Origin: Cyanobacteria bacterium REEB459
GTDB taxonomy: Bacteria > Cyanobacteriota > Cyanobacteriia > Phormidesmidales > Phormidesmidaceae
Direction of reading: 5' to 3'
DNA: 64,000 bases
Assembly: GCA_018970085.1 (NCBI GenBank)
Contig: JAGWXD010000003.1
Location: forward strand, 83,325 to 147,324
Below the pieces are notes generated by a model, which did no database searches, was not told the DNA's origin, and saw only the letters and a list, made by a program, of their open reading frames with translations. The translations under genes and the position numbers were made by a program. This document shows positions 7,867 through 20,151 of the stretch, in pieces (position 1 is the stretch's first letter; each line of letters starts with the position of its first letter).

Positions 7867-9162
7867 TCAAGAATTAGTGCGTCGTTTAACCGATTCCCCG
7901 TGGGAGGGCAGGCCTTCTGCAGTGGTTAGAACATCAATAGCGTCGGCCACTTGTGCCAGAGCAGAGGAGGAGTACTGAATTAGGCTGGAATGCTTCATAA
8001 AGGTCTCAGTGGATAGGGGAGACGCATAGCGGCAGGCTCCAGAGGTGGGCAGGGTATGGTTAGGCCCCGCCAGGTAATCGCCCACAGCCTCAGGGGTAGA
8101 ATGACCCATAAAAATGGCTCCGGCATGGCGAATGTGCTTCAGCCAAGTCCAGGGGTCGGCTATTTCTAATTGCAAATGTTCTGGGGCAAATTGATTGGAG
8201 AGCTCACAGGCGATCTCCAGATTTTCAACCACGATCGCCAAACCGTAATTGGCGATTGATTTCTCTGTTAGGGTTTGGCGAGGATGACCCACCATCTGAT
8301 GGTCAATTTCTGCCGCTACTGCTGTGGCCAGATCAACGCTGGTGGTCAGAAGAATAGCCGCCGCCATCGGATCATGCTCGGCCTGAGCCAGTAGATCGGC
8401 AGCTACATGGGTGGGATTAGCTGTGTGGTCAGCAATAACCAGCACTTCCGATGGGCCCGCCAGAGAATCAATACCGACCCGCCCAAAGACCAATTGCTTG
8501 GCCAGGGTAACGTAGATATTGCCGGGGCCAGTAATCACATCCACCGATGGAATAGTTTCGGTACCGTAGGCCAGAGCGGCGATCGCCTGAGCTCCACCGA
8601 CTCGATAGATTTCAGAAATACCAGCTACCTGAGCCGCTACCAAAACCGCTGGATTGGTGGCCAGCCCGGGCCCCGGAGGAGTAACCATAACAATTCGCGG
8701 CACCCCTGCTACCCGGGCTGGCACCGCATTCATTAGAACCGTACTGGGATAAGCCGCCTGACCTCCAGGGACGTAGATACCAGCTCGATCTACGGGGCTG
8801 TAGCGTTTACCTAACACTACCCCGTTGTCCTTAAACTCTACCCAACTGGTGGGAATCCGCTGCCGGTGAAACGCTTCAATATTTTGACAGGCCAGATGCA
8901 TAGCATCCAACAGAGATTTACTAACCTGCTGATAAGCTGCGTCCAGCTCTGCCCCAGAGACCCTGAGACTGTCTGGAGTTAGAACAACCTGGTCAAAGTC
9001 TGCTGTGTACTGAATTAAGGCTTGATCTCCTTGACGTTTAACAGCGTGCAGAATCTCTCGAACGGTGGCTTCTTTATGAACCATCTGATCGTCGTGAGTA
9101 CGATTACAGACGCGTTGTAGCTCTGTTTTAGCCTCAGTTAGCTGATGGATGATGCGCAGCAT
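7867..9162 (-). CDS. hisD: Histidinol dehydrogenase
   Basis: About 431 residues. It catalyses the last two steps of histidine synthesis, oxidising L-histidinol to histidine with two NAD+. Seen here are GPGNIYVTLAKQ, the nucleotide/substrate region GPSEVLVIAD, the AEHD and PEHLQLE motifs carrying the catalytic Glu-His, and the conserved C-terminal PNHTLPTSG...FMKHSS. The ATG at 9162 (MLRIIHQL) is chosen; the in-frame ATG at 9189 adds nine unconserved residues. Its TGA is immediately followed by the Usp start. Another his gene, hisIE, lies 24 kb away, so the pathway is dispersed. Confidence 0.95.
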   Translation of the reverse strand: MLRIIHQLTEAKTELQRVCNRTHDDQMVHKEATVREILHAVKRQGDQALIQYTADFDQVVLTPDSLRVSGAELDAAYQQVSKSLLDAMHLACQNIEAFHRQRIPTSWVEFKDNGVVLGKRYSPVDRAGIYVPGGQAAYPSTVLMNAVPARVAGVPRIVMVTPPGPGLATNPAVLVAAQVAGISEIYRVGGAQAIAALAYGTETIPSVDVITGPGNIYVTLAKQLVFGRVGIDSLAGPSEVLVIADHTANPTHVAADLLAQAEHDPMAAAILLTTSVDLATAVAAEIDHQMVGHPRQTLTEKSIANYGLAIVVENLEIACELSNQFAPEHLQLEIADPWTWLKHIRHAGAIFMGHSTPEAVGDYLAGPNHTLPTSGACRYASPLSTETFMKHSSLIQYSSSALAQVADAIDVLTTAEGLPSHGESVKRRTNS

Positions 9163-9329
9163 GGGGGCAGGACTGTCCAAGTAAACCACCGATAGAGAAC
9201 TGTTTGCAGCTTAGACCAGTAGTTGAATATCAAGGGAGGCACCTAGGGGAAGACTAATGTCAGAAATACAGTCAAGGATTGCCCCGGTATTGCTTACCCT
9301 GGTTAGCTTCCATCATAGCTTGCTTCAAA

Positions 9330-9396
9330 TAACTTGCCTCTAACTTGCCTCAGAGGTGAGCTAAAAAGGAACTAGGGTGGCAGGGCTGAAGCCCTG
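9330..9396. other. Tandem 11-mer and stem-loop in the hisD-rpsT gap
   Basis: In the 334-bp gap between the divergent hisD and rpsT genes, TAACTTGCCTC is repeated twice in tandem (9330-9351). Further on, CAGGGC-TGAA-GCCCTG forms a 6-bp hairpin at 9381-9396. A likely -10 hexamer TATGAT for rpsT lies at 9448-9453. The hairpin is upstream of that -10, so it is not part of the rpsT mRNA if the -10 is right. I see no gene in the gap. Confidence 0.4.
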
Positions 9397-9496
9397 AAAA
9401 GTTTAACTAATGGGTTACCAAAATCCATTTTCTTTTCCAAAGGGTGCTATGATATCTTATTCAGGTTGAACCAATCTTGTTAAACTAGGGTAAGCT

Positions 9497-9814
9497 GTGG
9501 CAAACATTAAGTCTGCACTTAAACGCATTGAGGTTACGGAGCGTAATCGTCTTCATAATCGCTCCTATAAGTCTGCGGTTAAAACTCTCAGTAAACGGTA
9601 CCTGGCGACCGTCGATGCCTATCATGCTGATCCCAGTCCCGACAGTTTAGCCGCTGTCACCGCCAGCATGGCGGCTGCCTACAGCAAAATTGATAAGGCT
9701 ATTAAGCGGGGAGTGTTGCATCCTAATACCGGTGCCCGTAAAAAGTCTCGCCTGGCCAGGGTGCTCAAAACCATGGAGGCTCCAGCATCGAGCTCGGCAT
9801 CTCAGGATAGCTAA
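9497..9814 (+). CDS. rpsT: 30S ribosomal protein S20
   Basis: 105 residues starting at a GTG (GTG GCA AAC ATT), which gives the family N-terminus [21 protein letters not shown]. It is very basic and helical, and binds 16S rRNA early in small-subunit assembly. The conserved KSALKR and [15 protein letters not shown] are clear. The last dozen residues are an Ala/Ser-rich extension ([11 protein letters not shown]). The SD is probably AGGGTAA. tatD follows 52 bp downstream on the same strand, and the rpo operon after that. Confidence 0.96.
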   Translation: MANIKSALKRIEVTERNRLHNRSYKSAVKTLSKRYLATVDAYHADPSPDSLAAVTASMAAAYSKIDKAIKRGVLHPNTGARKKSRLARVLKTMEAPASSSASQDS

Positions 9815-9866
9815 ACTTGGTTCTGGTTATCTGCCTGGTTTTTCCTTCTTCGCTGCCCTCCTTCCT

Positions 9867-10661
9867 ATGCCGTTGGTTGATACCCACGTCCATTTGAATT
9901 TTGATGTATTTGCTCCAGATCTTGATCGGCTGGCGCAGGCCTGGCGTCAGGTTGAAGTAGTGCGGCTGATTCATGCCTGCGTTCTACCCAGGGAGTTTCC
10001 TGCTATGCAGGCGATCGCTGATCGATTTCCAGAGCTATACCTGGCGGTAGGGTTGCATCCCCTGGATGCCGATCAATGGCAGTCGACCATGGCCGCCGAG
10101 ATGGTTGCTATGGCCAGGGCTGACGAACGGGTCGTCGCCATCGGTGAAACCGGGCTTGACTTTTATAAAGCCGATAATGGCGATCGGCAACGGCAGGTAT
10201 TCTGGAGCCAACTGACTATTGCCCATGAGCTCGACTTGCCAGTGATTATTCATTGCCGTAACGCCGCCGCTGAGACCGCTGAGATGATTAGAGCCTTTCA
10301 TCAAACCGTAGGTCCCCTGCGGGGCGTGATGCATTGTTGGGCCGGGACCCCAGAGGAAACTCGCTGGTTTCTAGAGCTGGGTTTTTACATTAGTTTTAGT
10401 GGCATTGTCACGTTTAAAAATGCTGATCAAATTAGAGCTTCGGCCCAACTGGTTCCTGCTCACCGCCTATTGATTGAAACCGATTGTCCCTTCCTATCTC
10501 CCGAACCAAAGCGTAAGGAGCGTCCTAATCAACCCGCCTTTGTTCAGCATGTAGCTAACTGTCTAGCGGATCTGCGCCAGATTGACTTTGCCGATCTGGC
10601 CAACCTCACCACCCACAACGCTTGGGATTTATTCAGGTTACCTGGGCCGATGCCAGGCTAG
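9867..10661 (+). CDS. tatD: TatD-family metal-dependent DNase/hydrolase
   Basis: About 264 residues of an amidohydrolase-fold TatD/YcfH protein. The N-terminal metal motif DTHVHLN, the GETGLDFYK block, PVIIHCRNA and the late ETDCPFLSP are diagnostic. I start at the ATG at 9867 (MPLVDTHVH), where the family begins; the longer reading frame would overlap rpsT. Family members remove 3' nucleotides from DNA or RNA. The position between rpsT and rpoB, all co-directional, is typical of many cyanobacterial genomes as far as I recall. Confidence 0.92.
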   Translation: MPLVDTHVHLNFDVFAPDLDRLAQAWRQVEVVRLIHACVLPREFPAMQAIADRFPELYLAVGLHPLDADQWQSTMAAEMVAMARADERVVAIGETGLDFYKADNGDRQRQVFWSQLTIAHELDLPVIIHCRNAAAETAEMIRAFHQTVGPLRGVMHCWAGTPEETRWFLELGFYISFSGIVTFKNADQIRASAQLVPAHRLLIETDCPFLSPEPKRKERPNQPAFVQHVANCLADLRQIDFADLANLTTHNAWDLFRLPGPMPG

Positions 10662-10767
10662 GGCTGATTGTAATCCTGACTTTTGCTTGATTGGCTGTAT
10701 GCGTTTACTCGTTACCTGTTCATCCATACCACCCCAAAGCTAGGGCCTGACGTGCTTTAGGATACCC

Positions 10768-13700
10768 ATGACTGAAACCACCACCTACACCACCTCCAAC
10801 TTTGTTTTGCCCGATCTGGTTGAAATTCAGCGCTCTAGTTTTCGCTGGTTTCTTGAGGAAGGGTTAATTGAGGAATTAGAGAGTTTTTCTCCGATTACAG
10901 ACTACACGGGTAAATTAGAGCTGAACTTTTTGGGTAAGCAATATAAGCTCAAAAGCCCGAAGTACGATGTTGATGAAGCTAAACGGCGGGATGCCACCTA
11001 CGCCGTGCAGATGTACGTGCCAACTCGCTTAATCAACAAGGAAACTGGAGAAATTAAGGAGCAGGAAGTCTTCATCGGTGATTTACCGTTGATGACCGAT
11101 CGGGGTACCTTTATTATCAACGGGGCGGAACGGGTGATCGTTAACCAGATCGTCCGTAGCCCTGGGGTTTACTACAAGTCAGAAACCGATAAAAACGGTC
11201 GGCGCACCTACAATGCCAACTTGATCCCCAATCGGGGGGCCTGGCTGAAGTTCGAGACCGATAAAAATGACCTGGTATGGGTACGTATTGACAAGACTCG
11301 TAAGCTTTCTGCCCAGGTGCTGCTGAAGGCCCTGGGGCTAACGGATAACGAAATCTTTGACTCTCTGCGTAACCCGGAGTACTTCCAGAAAACCATCGAA
11401 AAGGAAGGTCAGTTTAGCGAAGAGGAAGCTCTGCTAGAGCTATACCGGAAGCTACGCCCCGGTGAACCCCCCACCGTCGCAGGAGGTGAGCAATTGCTCT
11501 TTTCCCGTTTCCACGATCCCAAACGTTATGACCTGGGCCGGGTAGGACGCTATAAGTTAAACCGTAAGCTGCGATTAAATGTGCCCGATACAACCCGGGT
11601 ACTAACGCCGGTAGATATTTTGACGGCGATCGATTACCTGATCAACCTGGAGTTTGACATTGGCAGTGTGGACGATATTGATCACCTCGGTAACCGTCGG
11701 GTGCGATCGGTGGGGGAATTGCTACAAAACCAGGTGCGGGTAGGGTTGAATCGGCTGGAGCGAATTATTCGCGAACGCATGACCGTCTCTGATGCTGATG
11801 CCCTCACCCCTGCCTCTTTGGTCAACCCCAAACCCCTGGTGGCGGCGATTAAGGAATTCTTTGGTTCCAGTCAGTTGTCCCAATTCATGGACCAGACTAA
11901 TCCCCTGGCAGAACTGACCCATAAGCGCCGCATCAGTGCCTTGGGTCCCGGTGGCTTGACCCGGGAACGGGCTGGTTTTGCGGTGCGAGATATTCATCCC
12001 TCCCACTACGGTCGAATTTGTCCGATTGAAACTCCAGAAGGTCCCAATGCGGGGTTGATTGGCTCCCTGGCTACCCACGCCCGGGTGAATCAGTTTGGTT
12101 TTATTGAAACGCCCTTTTTCAAGGCAGAAAATGGTCGAGTCAGAAAGGACCAGTTGCCTATCTATATGACCGCCGATGAGGAGGATGACCTGCGGGTTGC
12201 CCCTGGGGATATTGCCACCGATACAGAGGGCTACATTTTGGGTAGCACTGTGCCGGTGCGCTATCGCCAGGACTTCACCACCACCGACTCTAGTGAAGTA
12301 GACTACGTGGCAATTTCCCCTGTACAGATTATTTCGGTGGCTACCTCCCTGATTCCCTTTCTGGAACACGATGATGCTAACCGGGCCCTGATGGGCTCCA
12401 ACATGCAACGCCAGGCGGTACCGCTGTTAAAACCTGAGCGTCCCCTGGTGGGAACGGGACTGGAAGCCCAGGCTGCCCGTGACTCAGGCATGGTGATTAT
12501 CAGTCGTAGTGACGGCGTAGTTGAATCCCTGGATGCGGACTGGATTAAGGTGCGTGATCCCCAGGGGGCTTTACATCAGTACGAGTTGCAAAAGTACCAG
12601 CGGTCTAACCAGGATACCTGCCTGAACCAGCGGCCTATCGTTTTCCCGGGCGATCGCGTCCAGAGTGGCCAGGTATTGGCAGATGGTTCCGCCACCGAAG
12701 GGGGCGAACTGGCCCTGGGGCAAAACGTCCTGGTGGCCTATATGCCCTGGGAAGGCTACAACTACGAAGATGCCATTCTGCTCAGCGAGCGGCTGGTTTA
12801 CGACGATGTGTATACCTCGATCCACATCGAGAAGTTTGAGATCGAGGCCCGTCAAACCAAGCTAGGCCCCGAGGAAATTACCCGGGAAATCCCCAACGTC
12901 GGGGAAGACGCCCTACGTCACCTCGATGAAACCGGCATTATCCGCATTGGAGCCTGGGTTGAGTCCGGCGATATCCTGGTGGGTAAGGTCACCCCCAAGG
13001 GGGAATCGGACCAGCCGCCGGAGGAAAAACTCCTGCGGGCCATCTTTGGCGAAAAGGCTCGGGATGTACGGGATAATTCCCTGCGGGTACCTAACGGCGA
13101 AAAAGGCCGGGTGGTGGATGTGCGGGTCTTTACCCGGGAACAGGGAGACGAACTGCCGCCAGGGGCCAACATGGTGGTGCGGGTTTACGTCGCCCAGAAG
13201 CGCAAGATCCAGGTAGGGGATAAAATGGCCGGTCGCCACGGCAACAAGGGTATTATTTCCCGGATTTTACCGATCGAAGATATGCCCTATCTGCCAGACG
13301 GCACACCAGTGGATATTGTATTAAACCCCCTGGGGGTGCCTTCCCGCATGAACGTTGGTCAGGTGTTTGAGTGTTTGCTGGGTTGGGCGGCCGAAAATCT
13401 CAATGCTCGCTTTAAGGTGATTCCCTTTGACGAAATGTACGGAGAAGAGGCCTCCCGTAATTCTACCCATGGCAAACTCATGGAAGCTCGCCAGGTGACT
13501 GGCAAGGATTGGGTATTTAACCCTGAGGATCCGGGTAAAATCCAGGTCTTCGATGGTCGCACTGGTGAGCCCTTCGATCGCCCCGTCACCGTCGGCAAAG
13601 CCTACATGCTCAAGCTGGTGCACCTGGTGGATGACAAAATCCATGCTCGCTCCACCGGACCCTACTCCCTAGTTACCCAGCAACCTCTGGGCGGTAAGGC

Positions 13701-14070
13701 CCAGCAAGGCGGCCAACGGTTCGGAGAAATGGAGGTGTGGGCCCTGGAAGCCTTTGGCGCCGCCTATACTCTGCAGGAACTGCTAACGGTGAAGTCCGAC
13801 GATATGCAGGGCCGTAACGAGGCCCTCAATGCCATTGTCAAGGGTAAGTCGATTCCTCGCCCCGGCACTCCAGAGTCCTTTAAGGTGTTAATGCGAGAGT
13901 TGCAGTCCCTCTGTCTAGACATTGCGGTGCACAAGGTAGAAACCCGCGAAGACGGCACCAGTCGAGACGTTGAAGTAGACTTGATGGCCGACGTCAGTGT
14001 TCGTCGGGCTCCCTCTCGGCCCACCTATGAATCTATTGCTCGAGAGGACGGTGACGACATCGATGAATAG
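10768..14070 (+). CDS. rpoB: DNA-directed RNA polymerase beta subunit
   Basis: 1100 residues. The rifampicin region is intact ([21 protein letters not shown]), followed by [34 protein letters not shown]. The active-site Lys regions ([10 protein letters not shown]) and the C-terminal [23 protein letters not shown] are also clear. It is shorter than E. coli RpoB because it lacks the lineage-specific inserts. It is first in rpoB-rpoC1-rpoC2. A strong hairpin follows 12 bp after its stop, before rpoC1. Confidence 0.98.
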   Translation: MTETTTYTTSNFVLPDLVEIQRSSFRWFLEEGLIEELESFSPITDYTGKLELNFLGKQYKLKSPKYDVDEAKRRDATYAVQMYVPTRLINKETGEIKEQEVFIGDLPLMTDRGTFIINGAERVIVNQIVRSPGVYYKSETDKNGRRTYNANLIPNRGAWLKFETDKNDLVWVRIDKTRKLSAQVLLKALGLTDNEIFDSLRNPEYFQKTIEKEGQFSEEEALLELYRKLRPGEPPTVAGGEQLLFSRFHDPKRYDLGRVGRYKLNRKLRLNVPDTTRVLTPVDILTAIDYLINLEFDIGSVDDIDHLGNRRVRSVGELLQNQVRVGLNRLERIIRERMTVSDADALTPASLVNPKPLVAAIKEFFGSSQLSQFMDQTNPLAELTHKRRISALGPGGLTRERAGFAVRDIHPSHYGRICPIETPEGPNAGLIGSLATHARVNQFGFIETPFFKAENGRVRKDQLPIYMTADEEDDLRVAPGDIATDTEGYILGSTVPVRYRQDFTTTDSSEVDYVAISPVQIISVATSLIPFLEHDDANRALMGSNMQRQAVPLLKPERPLVGTGLEAQAARDSGMVIISRSDGVVESLDADWIKVRDPQGALHQYELQKYQRSNQDTCLNQRPIVFPGDRVQSGQVLADGSATEGGELALGQNVLVAYMPWEGYNYEDAILLSERLVYDDVYTSIHIEKFEIEARQTKLGPEEITREIPNVGEDALRHLDETGIIRIGAWVESGDILVGKVTPKGESDQPPEEKLLRAIFGEKARDVRDNSLRVPNGEKGRVVDVRVFTREQGDELPPGANMVVRVYVAQKRKIQVGDKMAGRHGNKGIISRILPIEDMPYLPDGTPVDIVLNPLGVPSRMNVGQVFECLLGWAAENLNARFKVIPFDEMYGEEASRNSTHGKLMEARQVTGKDWVFNPEDPGKIQVFDGRTGEPFDRPVTVGKAYMLKLVHLVDDKIHARSTGPYSLVTQQPLGGKAQQGGQRFGEMEVWALEAFGAAYTLQELLTVKSDDMQGRNEALNAIVKGKSIPRPGTPESFKVLMRELQSLCLDIAVHKVETREDGTSRDVEVDLMADVSVRRAPSRPTYESIAREDGDDIDE

Positions 14071-14082
14071 GCCGATCCCTAT

Positions 14083-14121
14083 CCCCAGATGCCCTAAACC
14101 GCTGGTTTAGGGCATCTGGGG
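14083..14121 (+). repeat. Perfect 18-bp inverted repeat between rpoB and rpoC1
   Basis: CCCCAGATGCCCTAAACC, a three-base GCT loop and the exact reverse complement lie 12 bp after the rpoB stop and about 80 bp before the rpoC1 start. In RNA this would be a very stable 18-bp helix. Only TTT follows (GGTTTCCCCC), so it is a poor classical terminator; partial attenuation or an RNase III processing site are alternatives. Confidence 0.9.
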
Positions 14122-14202
14122 GTTTCCCCCTGACCCGAGATGGAATCCCTTTAGTTCGTACTCTCCTGTTGATGACGCGCCCCTACAAGGAAGACACCCA
14201 GC

Positions 14203-16074
14203 ATGCCCAAGATCGAACAGCGATTTGACTACGTCAAAATTGGATTGGCATCCCCAGAACGGATTCGTCAGTGGGGTGAACGTACCCTGCCCAATGGTCA
14301 GGTAGTGGGGGAGGTGACTAAACCTGAAACCATCAACTACCGTACCCTCAAGCCCGAAATGGATGGTCTTTTCTGCGAGCGTATTTTTGGTCCTGCCAAG
14401 GATTGGGAATGCCACTGCGGTAAGTACAAGCGGGTCCGGCACCGTGGTATTGTCTGTGAACGCTGTGGTGTGGAGGTAACAGAATCCCGCGTGCGGCGCC
14501 ACCGCATGGGCTATATCAAGCTAGCCGCCCCCGTTGCCCATGTCTGGTACCTGAAGGGGATTCCCAGCTATATTGCTATTTTGCTGGATATGCCCCTGCG
14601 GGATGTAGAGCAAATCGTCTATTTTAACGCCTACGTAGTTCTGGACCCGGGTAATGCCGAGAACCTCACCTACAAGCAACTACTGACAGAAGACCAGTGG
14701 ATTGAAATCGAAGATCAGCTCTACGATGAGGACACCGAACTGGCTGGGATCGAGGTGGGCATTGGGGCGGAAGCGCTACAGCAACTGCTCCAGGACATGG
14801 AATTAGATATTGTGGCCGAAAAGCTGCGGGAGGACATTGCCAACTCCAAGGGGCAAAAACGGGCCAAATTGATTAAGCGGTTGCGGGTAATTGACAACTT
14901 TATTGCCACCGGTTCTAAGACCGAATGGATGGTGCTGGATATTATTCCGGTGATTCCCCCCGATCTGCGGCCGATGGTGCAGCTCGACGGGGGGCGTTTT
15001 GCCACCTCTGACCTGAATGACCTCTATCGCAGGGTGATTAACCGTAACAATCGCCTGGCCCGTCTACAGGAAATTCTGGCTCCTGAGATTATTGTCCGCA
15101 ACGAAAAGCGGATGTTGCAGGAGGCGGTGGATGCCTTGATTGACAATGGTCGTCGCGGTCGCACGGTGGTGGGAGCCAATAACCGTCCCCTCAAATCCCT
15201 CTCCGACATTATTGAGGGCAAACAGGGACGTTTTCGGCAAAATCTACTGGGTAAGCGGGTCGATTACTCTGGTCGATCGGTGATTGTGGTGGGGCCCAAG
15301 CTGCAAATTCACCAGTGCGGGTTACCTCGTGAAATGGCGATCGAGCTGTTCCAGCCCTTTGTGATTCACCGGCTGATTCGTCAGGGTTTGGTCAACAATA
15401 TCAAGGCCGCTAAAAAGATGATTCTGAACCAGGAGGCCAGCGTTTGGGAAGTGCTGGAGGAGGTGATTGAAAGCCATCCAGTCATGCTGAACCGGGCTCC
15501 CACCTTACACCGGCTGGGAATTCAGGCTTTTGAGCCGATCCTGGTGGAAGGGCGCGCTATCCAACTCCATCCCCTGGTCTGTCCAGCCTTTAACGCCGAC
15601 TTTGACGGAGACCAGATGGCGGTCCATGTGCCCCTTTCTCTAGAGGCTCAGGCGGAGGCTCGGCTGTTGATGTTAGCCTCCAATAACGTCCTATCCCCAG
15701 CTACGGGGCAACCAATTATTACCCCTAGTCAGGATATGGTGCTGGGTTGCTATTACCTGACCGCCGAGAACCCCAATGCCACCAAAGGAGCAGGCCGTTA
15801 CTTTGCCAGTCTGGATGATGCCATCATGGCCTTTGAGCAGGGCCTGGTGGATCTCCATGCCCAGGTTTGGCTACGCTTTGACGGCGAGGTGGAGTCAGAC
15901 AAACCCAGTGCGGACCTGCAGCGGACTGAAGCTGAAGATGGCACGGTTACCGAGGTCTACAGTGACCGGCGGCGACGACTAGATAGGGAAGGAAACCTGA
16001 TTTCTCAGTACATCAAAACTACCCCTGGTCGAATTATCTATAACAAGGCGGTGCTGGAGGCGATCGCCGGTTAG
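14203..16074 (+). CDS. rpoC1: DNA-directed RNA polymerase gamma subunit (N-terminal half of beta')
   Basis: 623 residues. The split of beta' into gamma and beta' is a cyanobacterial and plastid hallmark. The N-terminal zinc ribbon is visible as WECHCGKYK...CERCGVEV. The catalytic Mg2+ motif [12 protein letters not shown] is at about residue 465. Rudder/lid and bridge-proximal regions such as [26 protein letters not shown] are conserved. The SD AAGGAAG precedes the ATG. The start follows the 39-bp hairpin and a 130-bp rpoB-rpoC1 spacer, so its expression may be tuned relative to rpoB. Confidence 0.98.
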   Translation: MPKIEQRFDYVKIGLASPERIRQWGERTLPNGQVVGEVTKPETINYRTLKPEMDGLFCERIFGPAKDWECHCGKYKRVRHRGIVCERCGVEVTESRVRRHRMGYIKLAAPVAHVWYLKGIPSYIAILLDMPLRDVEQIVYFNAYVVLDPGNAENLTYKQLLTEDQWIEIEDQLYDEDTELAGIEVGIGAEALQQLLQDMELDIVAEKLREDIANSKGQKRAKLIKRLRVIDNFIATGSKTEWMVLDIIPVIPPDLRPMVQLDGGRFATSDLNDLYRRVINRNNRLARLQEILAPEIIVRNEKRMLQEAVDALIDNGRRGRTVVGANNRPLKSLSDIIEGKQGRFRQNLLGKRVDYSGRSVIVVGPKLQIHQCGLPREMAIELFQPFVIHRLIRQGLVNNIKAAKKMILNQEASVWEVLEEVIESHPVMLNRAPTLHRLGIQAFEPILVEGRAIQLHPLVCPAFNADFDGDQMAVHVPLSLEAQAEARLLMLASNNVLSPATGQPIITPSQDMVLGCYYLTAENPNATKGAGRYFASLDDAIMAFEQGLVDLHAQVWLRFDGEVESDKPSADLQRTEAEDGTVTEVYSDRRRRLDREGNLISQYIKTTPGRIIYNKAVLEAIAG

Positions 16075-16140
16075 ATCAAGGCCCGCTGGCTGGCGGAGCA
16101 ACGGTAAGGCAAAGCAACACATCACACAAAGGCTAAACCT

Positions 16141-19100
16141 ATGGCGGAACACGGGTCGACTGAATCTTCAATGGTTTTTCGCAATCGTATTATCGATAAA
16201 AAACAGCTGAAGAAGCTGATTTCCTGGTCCTTTACCCACTATGGCACTGCCCGTACGGCCCAGATGGCTAACCGTATTAAGGACCTGGGCTTCAAGTACG
16301 CCACCCGGGCCGGCGTGTCCATCAGCGTAGAAGATCTACAGGTGCCTCAGGAGAAGCGCCAACTTCTAGCGGCGGCGGAGGAAGATATCCGGGCCACTGA
16401 GGAGCGCTACACCCGGGGAGAAATTACAGAAGTCGAGCGCCTCACTAAGGTAATCGACACCTGGAATGACACCAGCGAAGAACTCAAGGACCAGGTGGTT
16501 CGCAACTTCAAGGAAAATAATCCCCTCAACTCCGTCTATATGATGGCCTTCTCCGGGGCCCGGGGTAATATTTCCCAGGTGCGGCAATTGGTAGGCATGC
16601 GGGGATTGATGGCCAATCCCCAAGGGGAAATTATTGACCTGCCGATTAAAACTAACTTCCGGGAAGGTCTAACCGTTACCGAGTACGTGATTTCCTCCTA
16701 CGGGGCCCGTAAGGGTCTGGTGGATACGGCCCTTCGCACCGCTGACTCGGGGTACTTAACCCGTCGTTTGGTGGATGTATCCCAAGATGTAATTATTCGG
16801 GAACAGGATTGCGGCACCACTCGGGGGATTCCCCTACGCAGTATGACCGATGGAGAACGGGTGTTGATCCCCCTGGAAAGTCGACTGCTGGGTCGGGTAG
16901 CCGGTTGCGATGTGATCCATCCTGAAACCGGTGAAGTCCTGCTGGAGAAGAATCAACCCATTTCTCCAGAAATGGCTGAGACCTTGGTTAAGGCTGGGGT
17001 AGAAGAGGTGCTGGTGCGATCGCCCCTGACCTGCGAAGCCACCCGATCCGTTTGTCGACTCTGCTACGGCTGGAGCCTGGCCCACTCAGAACTGGTTGAT
17101 TTAGGAGAAGCGGTGGGCATTATCGCCGCCCAATCCATCGGCGAACCCGGGACCCAGATGACCATGCGGACCTTCCACACCGGCGGTACCTTTACCGGCG
17201 AAATAGCCCCCCGCATCAAGGCTGGTAAAAGCGGCGTCATCCGCATGTCTAAACGCTTTAAGACCCGCTCCTTTAGAACCCGCTACGGCGAAGACGCCCT
17301 GATGCTAGAGTCCAACGCCGACCTGGTGATTGAGGGTAGTGGCAAAAACCAAACAGAAAGCCTGCCCCAGGGCACCATCCTATTTGTTAACGACGGAGAC
17401 ACCGTCGCCAAGGAACAACTGCTAGCGGAGCTCCCTTCTGCAGGTCGTACCCGCAAAGTGACAGAAAAAGCCACCAAGGACGTCACCTCTGATCTGGCCG
17501 GGGAGGTCAAATTTGACGGCCTAGTGCAGGAAGAACGCACCGATCGCCAGGGTAACACTACCCGTCTGGCCCAGCGGGGCGGTCTGCTGTGGGTGCTATC
17601 GGGAGATGTCTACAACCTGCTGCCCGGTGCCGAACCCGTTGTCGGCAATGGAGATTACGTCAACGCCGGGGATACTCTGGCCGCCACTAAATTAACCACA
17701 GAACGGGGTGGGTTAGTCCGCTTACCAGGGTCTGAGGATGACAAGGGTAGTCGGGAGGTAGAAATTATTACCGCTTCCGTTATCCTGGACCAAGCCCATG
17801 TCCGTAAGGAACAGGGCCAAGGTCGGGAGCACTATTTTATTGAGACCACCTACGGCCAACGCTTTTCCCTGATTGCCACCCCCGGCGCCAAGGTCACCAG
17901 CGGCCAGGTAATTGCTGAACTCGAGGATGACCACTATCAAACCCAAACCGGGGGAATTGTCAAATTCTCTGGTATAGAGGTAGCTAAAAAAGGTAAGGGT
18001 AAGCAGGGCTACGAAGTGGTCCAGGGGGGTACCCTGCTATGGATTCCAGAGGAAGCCCATGAAATCAACAAAGATATTTCTTTGCTGATTGTAGAGGATG
18101 GTCAGTACGTCGAAGCTGGCACAGAAATTGTCAAAGATATTTTCTGTCAAAATAGGGGCGTCGTTGAGGTTACCCAGAAAAACGATATCTTGCGGGAGAT
18201 TTTAATCAAACCCGGAGACATCCACATGGTGGACGGACCAGAAGAGGTGATGGAGCGCGACGGCACCATCGTCCCCCCTGGCGAAGAGGTGATGCCTGGG
18301 TTGACAGCCACCACCCTGAGCTACATCGAGTATGTTGAAACCCCGGAAGGACCAGCGATTCTGCTGCGTCCTGTAGAAGAATATGCCGTGCCTGACGAAC
18401 CAGCCGTGCCCAGTCAGGGATCATCGGCTGATGCGGTTAGTTCCATTAAGCTGCGGGCAGTGCAGCGAGTTTCCTTCAAAGATGGAGAACGGGTCAAGTC
18501 GGTAGACGGAGTAGAGTTGCTGCGCACCCAGTTGGTCCTCGATATCGAAGACGAAGCCCCCCACGTGGTGGCGGACATTGAACTGGTGCCCGACGAAACC
18601 GATGCAGACCTGATGCGTTTGCAAATGGTTGTTCTAGAAACCCAGGTGATTCGCCGTGACGTGGCCGCCGATCAAACCCAGGGTAGTACGGTAACCACCT
18701 TGTTGGTGACAGATGGCCAGCAAATTGCCCCCGGAGCCATTCTGGCCCGCACCGAAATTAAATGTAAGGAGTCAGGGGAGGTGCGAGGTATCCGATCCGG
18801 CCAGGAAGCAGCCCGGCGCTTACTGGTGGTGCGGCAGTCCGATCGTATTCAGGTGGCTTTAAATGGACAATCCCCTACCCTCCAGGTAGGAGATCTGGTG
18901 GTAGCCGAAAGTCAGATAGCTCCCGGCGTGATCAGCGAAGAGTCCGGTGAGGTGACGGCGATCGACGCCACCAGTGTGACCCTCCGTTTAGCCCGTCCCT
19001 ATCGGGTCTCTACCGGTGCAGTTCTCCATATTGAGGATGGCGACCTGGTGCAACGGGGGGATAACCTGGTATTGCTGGTGTTTGAACGAGCTAAAACCGG

Positions 19101-20151
19101 CGATATCATCCAGGGGTTACCCCGCATTGAAGAACTGCTAGAGGCCCGTAAACCCAAAGAGGCCTGTGTTCTGGCTCGTCGCCCCGGTACCGCTCAGGTA
19201 GTCTATGGAGAGGACGAGACTGTAGAAGTTAAGGTGATTGAAGAAGATGGTGTGGTGGCCGACTACCCCATTAGTCCTGGTCAGAATGTAATTGTGTCTG
19301 ATGGCCAGGTGGTTAGCACCGCTGAGCACCTCACCGATGGTCCTGCTAACCCCCACGAAATCTTAGAGGTGTTTTTTGACTATCACCTCAGTCTGGGGCA
19401 AGGCATTCACGATGCCGCCATGGTTAGCCTACAGCAGGTACAGTCTTTTCTGGTAAACGAAGTGCAGTCAGTATACCAGTCCCAGGGGATTGATATTTCT
19501 GACAAGCACACCGAGGTGATCGTTCGTCAGATGTCCTCCAAATGCCGCATTGATGACGGCGGAGACACCATTATGTTGCCGGGGGAACTGGTGGAAATTT
19601 ACCAGGTTGAGCAGGTTAACGAAGCCATGTCTATTACCGGTGGGGCTCCCGCCCAGTACACCCCGGTTCTATTGGGCATTACCAAGGCATCGTTGAATAC
19701 CGATAGCTTTATTTCGGCGGCCAGTTTCCAGGAAACCACCAGAGTACTCACAGAAGCCGCCATTGAAGGTAAATCAGACTGGCTGCGGGGGCTAAAGGAG
19801 AACGTGATTATTGGTCGGTTGATTCCTGCCGGTACCGGTTACAATGCTTACGAAGAGTCTCCTGCCCTGGAACTGGATCCGGCCTACGATTCAGCTATCC
19901 TGGATGACGATATGATACTCCAGGACGTGGTGCTAGACGATCGCACCGCTCGCACCTACGATATGGAGTCAGGCCTGGGTATGCTGGCCGATGATGAAAT
20001 GATCGGTGGCCTATCCATTGAGGAACGGCCCGACCATCGTTCTACCTCAGCCCCTGAGGAAGAAGATGACTTCTCTGCCATGGCAGAGGAACTGGCGATG
20101 CTGGATCTAGACGATGACCTGTTAATCGACGACCAGACTGAAGCTCCCTAG
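16141..20151 (+). CDS. rpoC2: DNA-directed RNA polymerase beta' subunit (C-terminal half)
   Basis: 1336 residues, carrying the bridge helix and trigger loop ([16 protein letters not shown] at about 345), then the long cyanobacterial insertion (SI3) of repeated beta-barrel sandwich-hybrid-like modules between about 360 and 970. The end returns to conserved RpoC ([18 protein letters not shown]). The tail is markedly acidic ([26 protein letters not shown]). It is last in the rpo operon. The TAG stop shares a CTAG with the stop of the convergent ribokinase gene, which leaves no room for a separate terminator. Confidence 0.98.
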   Translation: MAEHGSTESSMVFRNRIIDKKQLKKLISWSFTHYGTARTAQMANRIKDLGFKYATRAGVSISVEDLQVPQEKRQLLAAAEEDIRATEERYTRGEITEVERLTKVIDTWNDTSEELKDQVVRNFKENNPLNSVYMMAFSGARGNISQVRQLVGMRGLMANPQGEIIDLPIKTNFREGLTVTEYVISSYGARKGLVDTALRTADSGYLTRRLVDVSQDVIIREQDCGTTRGIPLRSMTDGERVLIPLESRLLGRVAGCDVIHPETGEVLLEKNQPISPEMAETLVKAGVEEVLVRSPLTCEATRSVCRLCYGWSLAHSELVDLGEAVGIIAAQSIGEPGTQMTMRTFHTGGTFTGEIAPRIKAGKSGVIRMSKRFKTRSFRTRYGEDALMLESNADLVIEGSGKNQTESLPQGTILFVNDGDTVAKEQLLAELPSAGRTRKVTEKATKDVTSDLAGEVKFDGLVQEERTDRQGNTTRLAQRGGLLWVLSGDVYNLLPGAEPVVGNGDYVNAGDTLAATKLTTERGGLVRLPGSEDDKGSREVEIITASVILDQAHVRKEQGQGREHYFIETTYGQRFSLIATPGAKVTSGQVIAELEDDHYQTQTGGIVKFSGIEVAKKGKGKQGYEVVQGGTLLWIPEEAHEINKDISLLIVEDGQYVEAGTEIVKDIFCQNRGVVEVTQKNDILREILIKPGDIHMVDGPEEVMERDGTIVPPGEEVMPGLTATTLSYIEYVETPEGPAILLRPVEEYAVPDEPAVPSQGSSADAVSSIKLRAVQRVSFKDGERVKSVDGVELLRTQLVLDIEDEAPHVVADIELVPDETDADLMRLQMVVLETQVIRRDVAADQTQGSTVTTLLVTDGQQIAPGAILARTEIKCKESGEVRGIRSGQEAARRLLVVRQSDRIQVALNGQSPTLQVGDLVVAESQIAPGVISEESGEVTAIDATSVTLRLARPYRVSTGAVLHIEDGDLVQRGDNLVLLVFERAKTGDIIQGLPRIEELLEARKPKEACVLARRPGTAQVVYGEDETVEVKVIEEDGVVADYPISPGQNVIVSDGQVVSTAEHLTDGPANPHEILEVFFDYHLSLGQGIHDAAMVSLQQVQSFLVNEVQSVYQSQGIDISDKHTEVIVRQMSSKCRIDDGGDTIMLPGELVEIYQVEQVNEAMSITGGAPAQYTPVLLGITKASLNTDSFISAASFQETTRVLTEAAIEGKSDWLRGLKENVIIGRLIPAGTGYNAYEESPALELDPAYDSAILDDDMILQDVVLDDRTARTYDMESGLGMLADDEMIGGLSIEERPDHRSTSAPEEEDDFSAMAEELAMLDLDDDLLIDDQTEAP

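Noticed and set aside
9256..9342. 28-codon ORF in the hisD-rpsT gap
   Set aside because: No Shine-Dalgarno, ends in the tandem 11-mer, and its position upstream of the rpsT -10 gives no support for translation.
11722..12408. 228-residue minus-strand ORF inside rpoB
   Set aside because: Antisense shadow of rpoB; no recognisable domain and no promoter or RBS.
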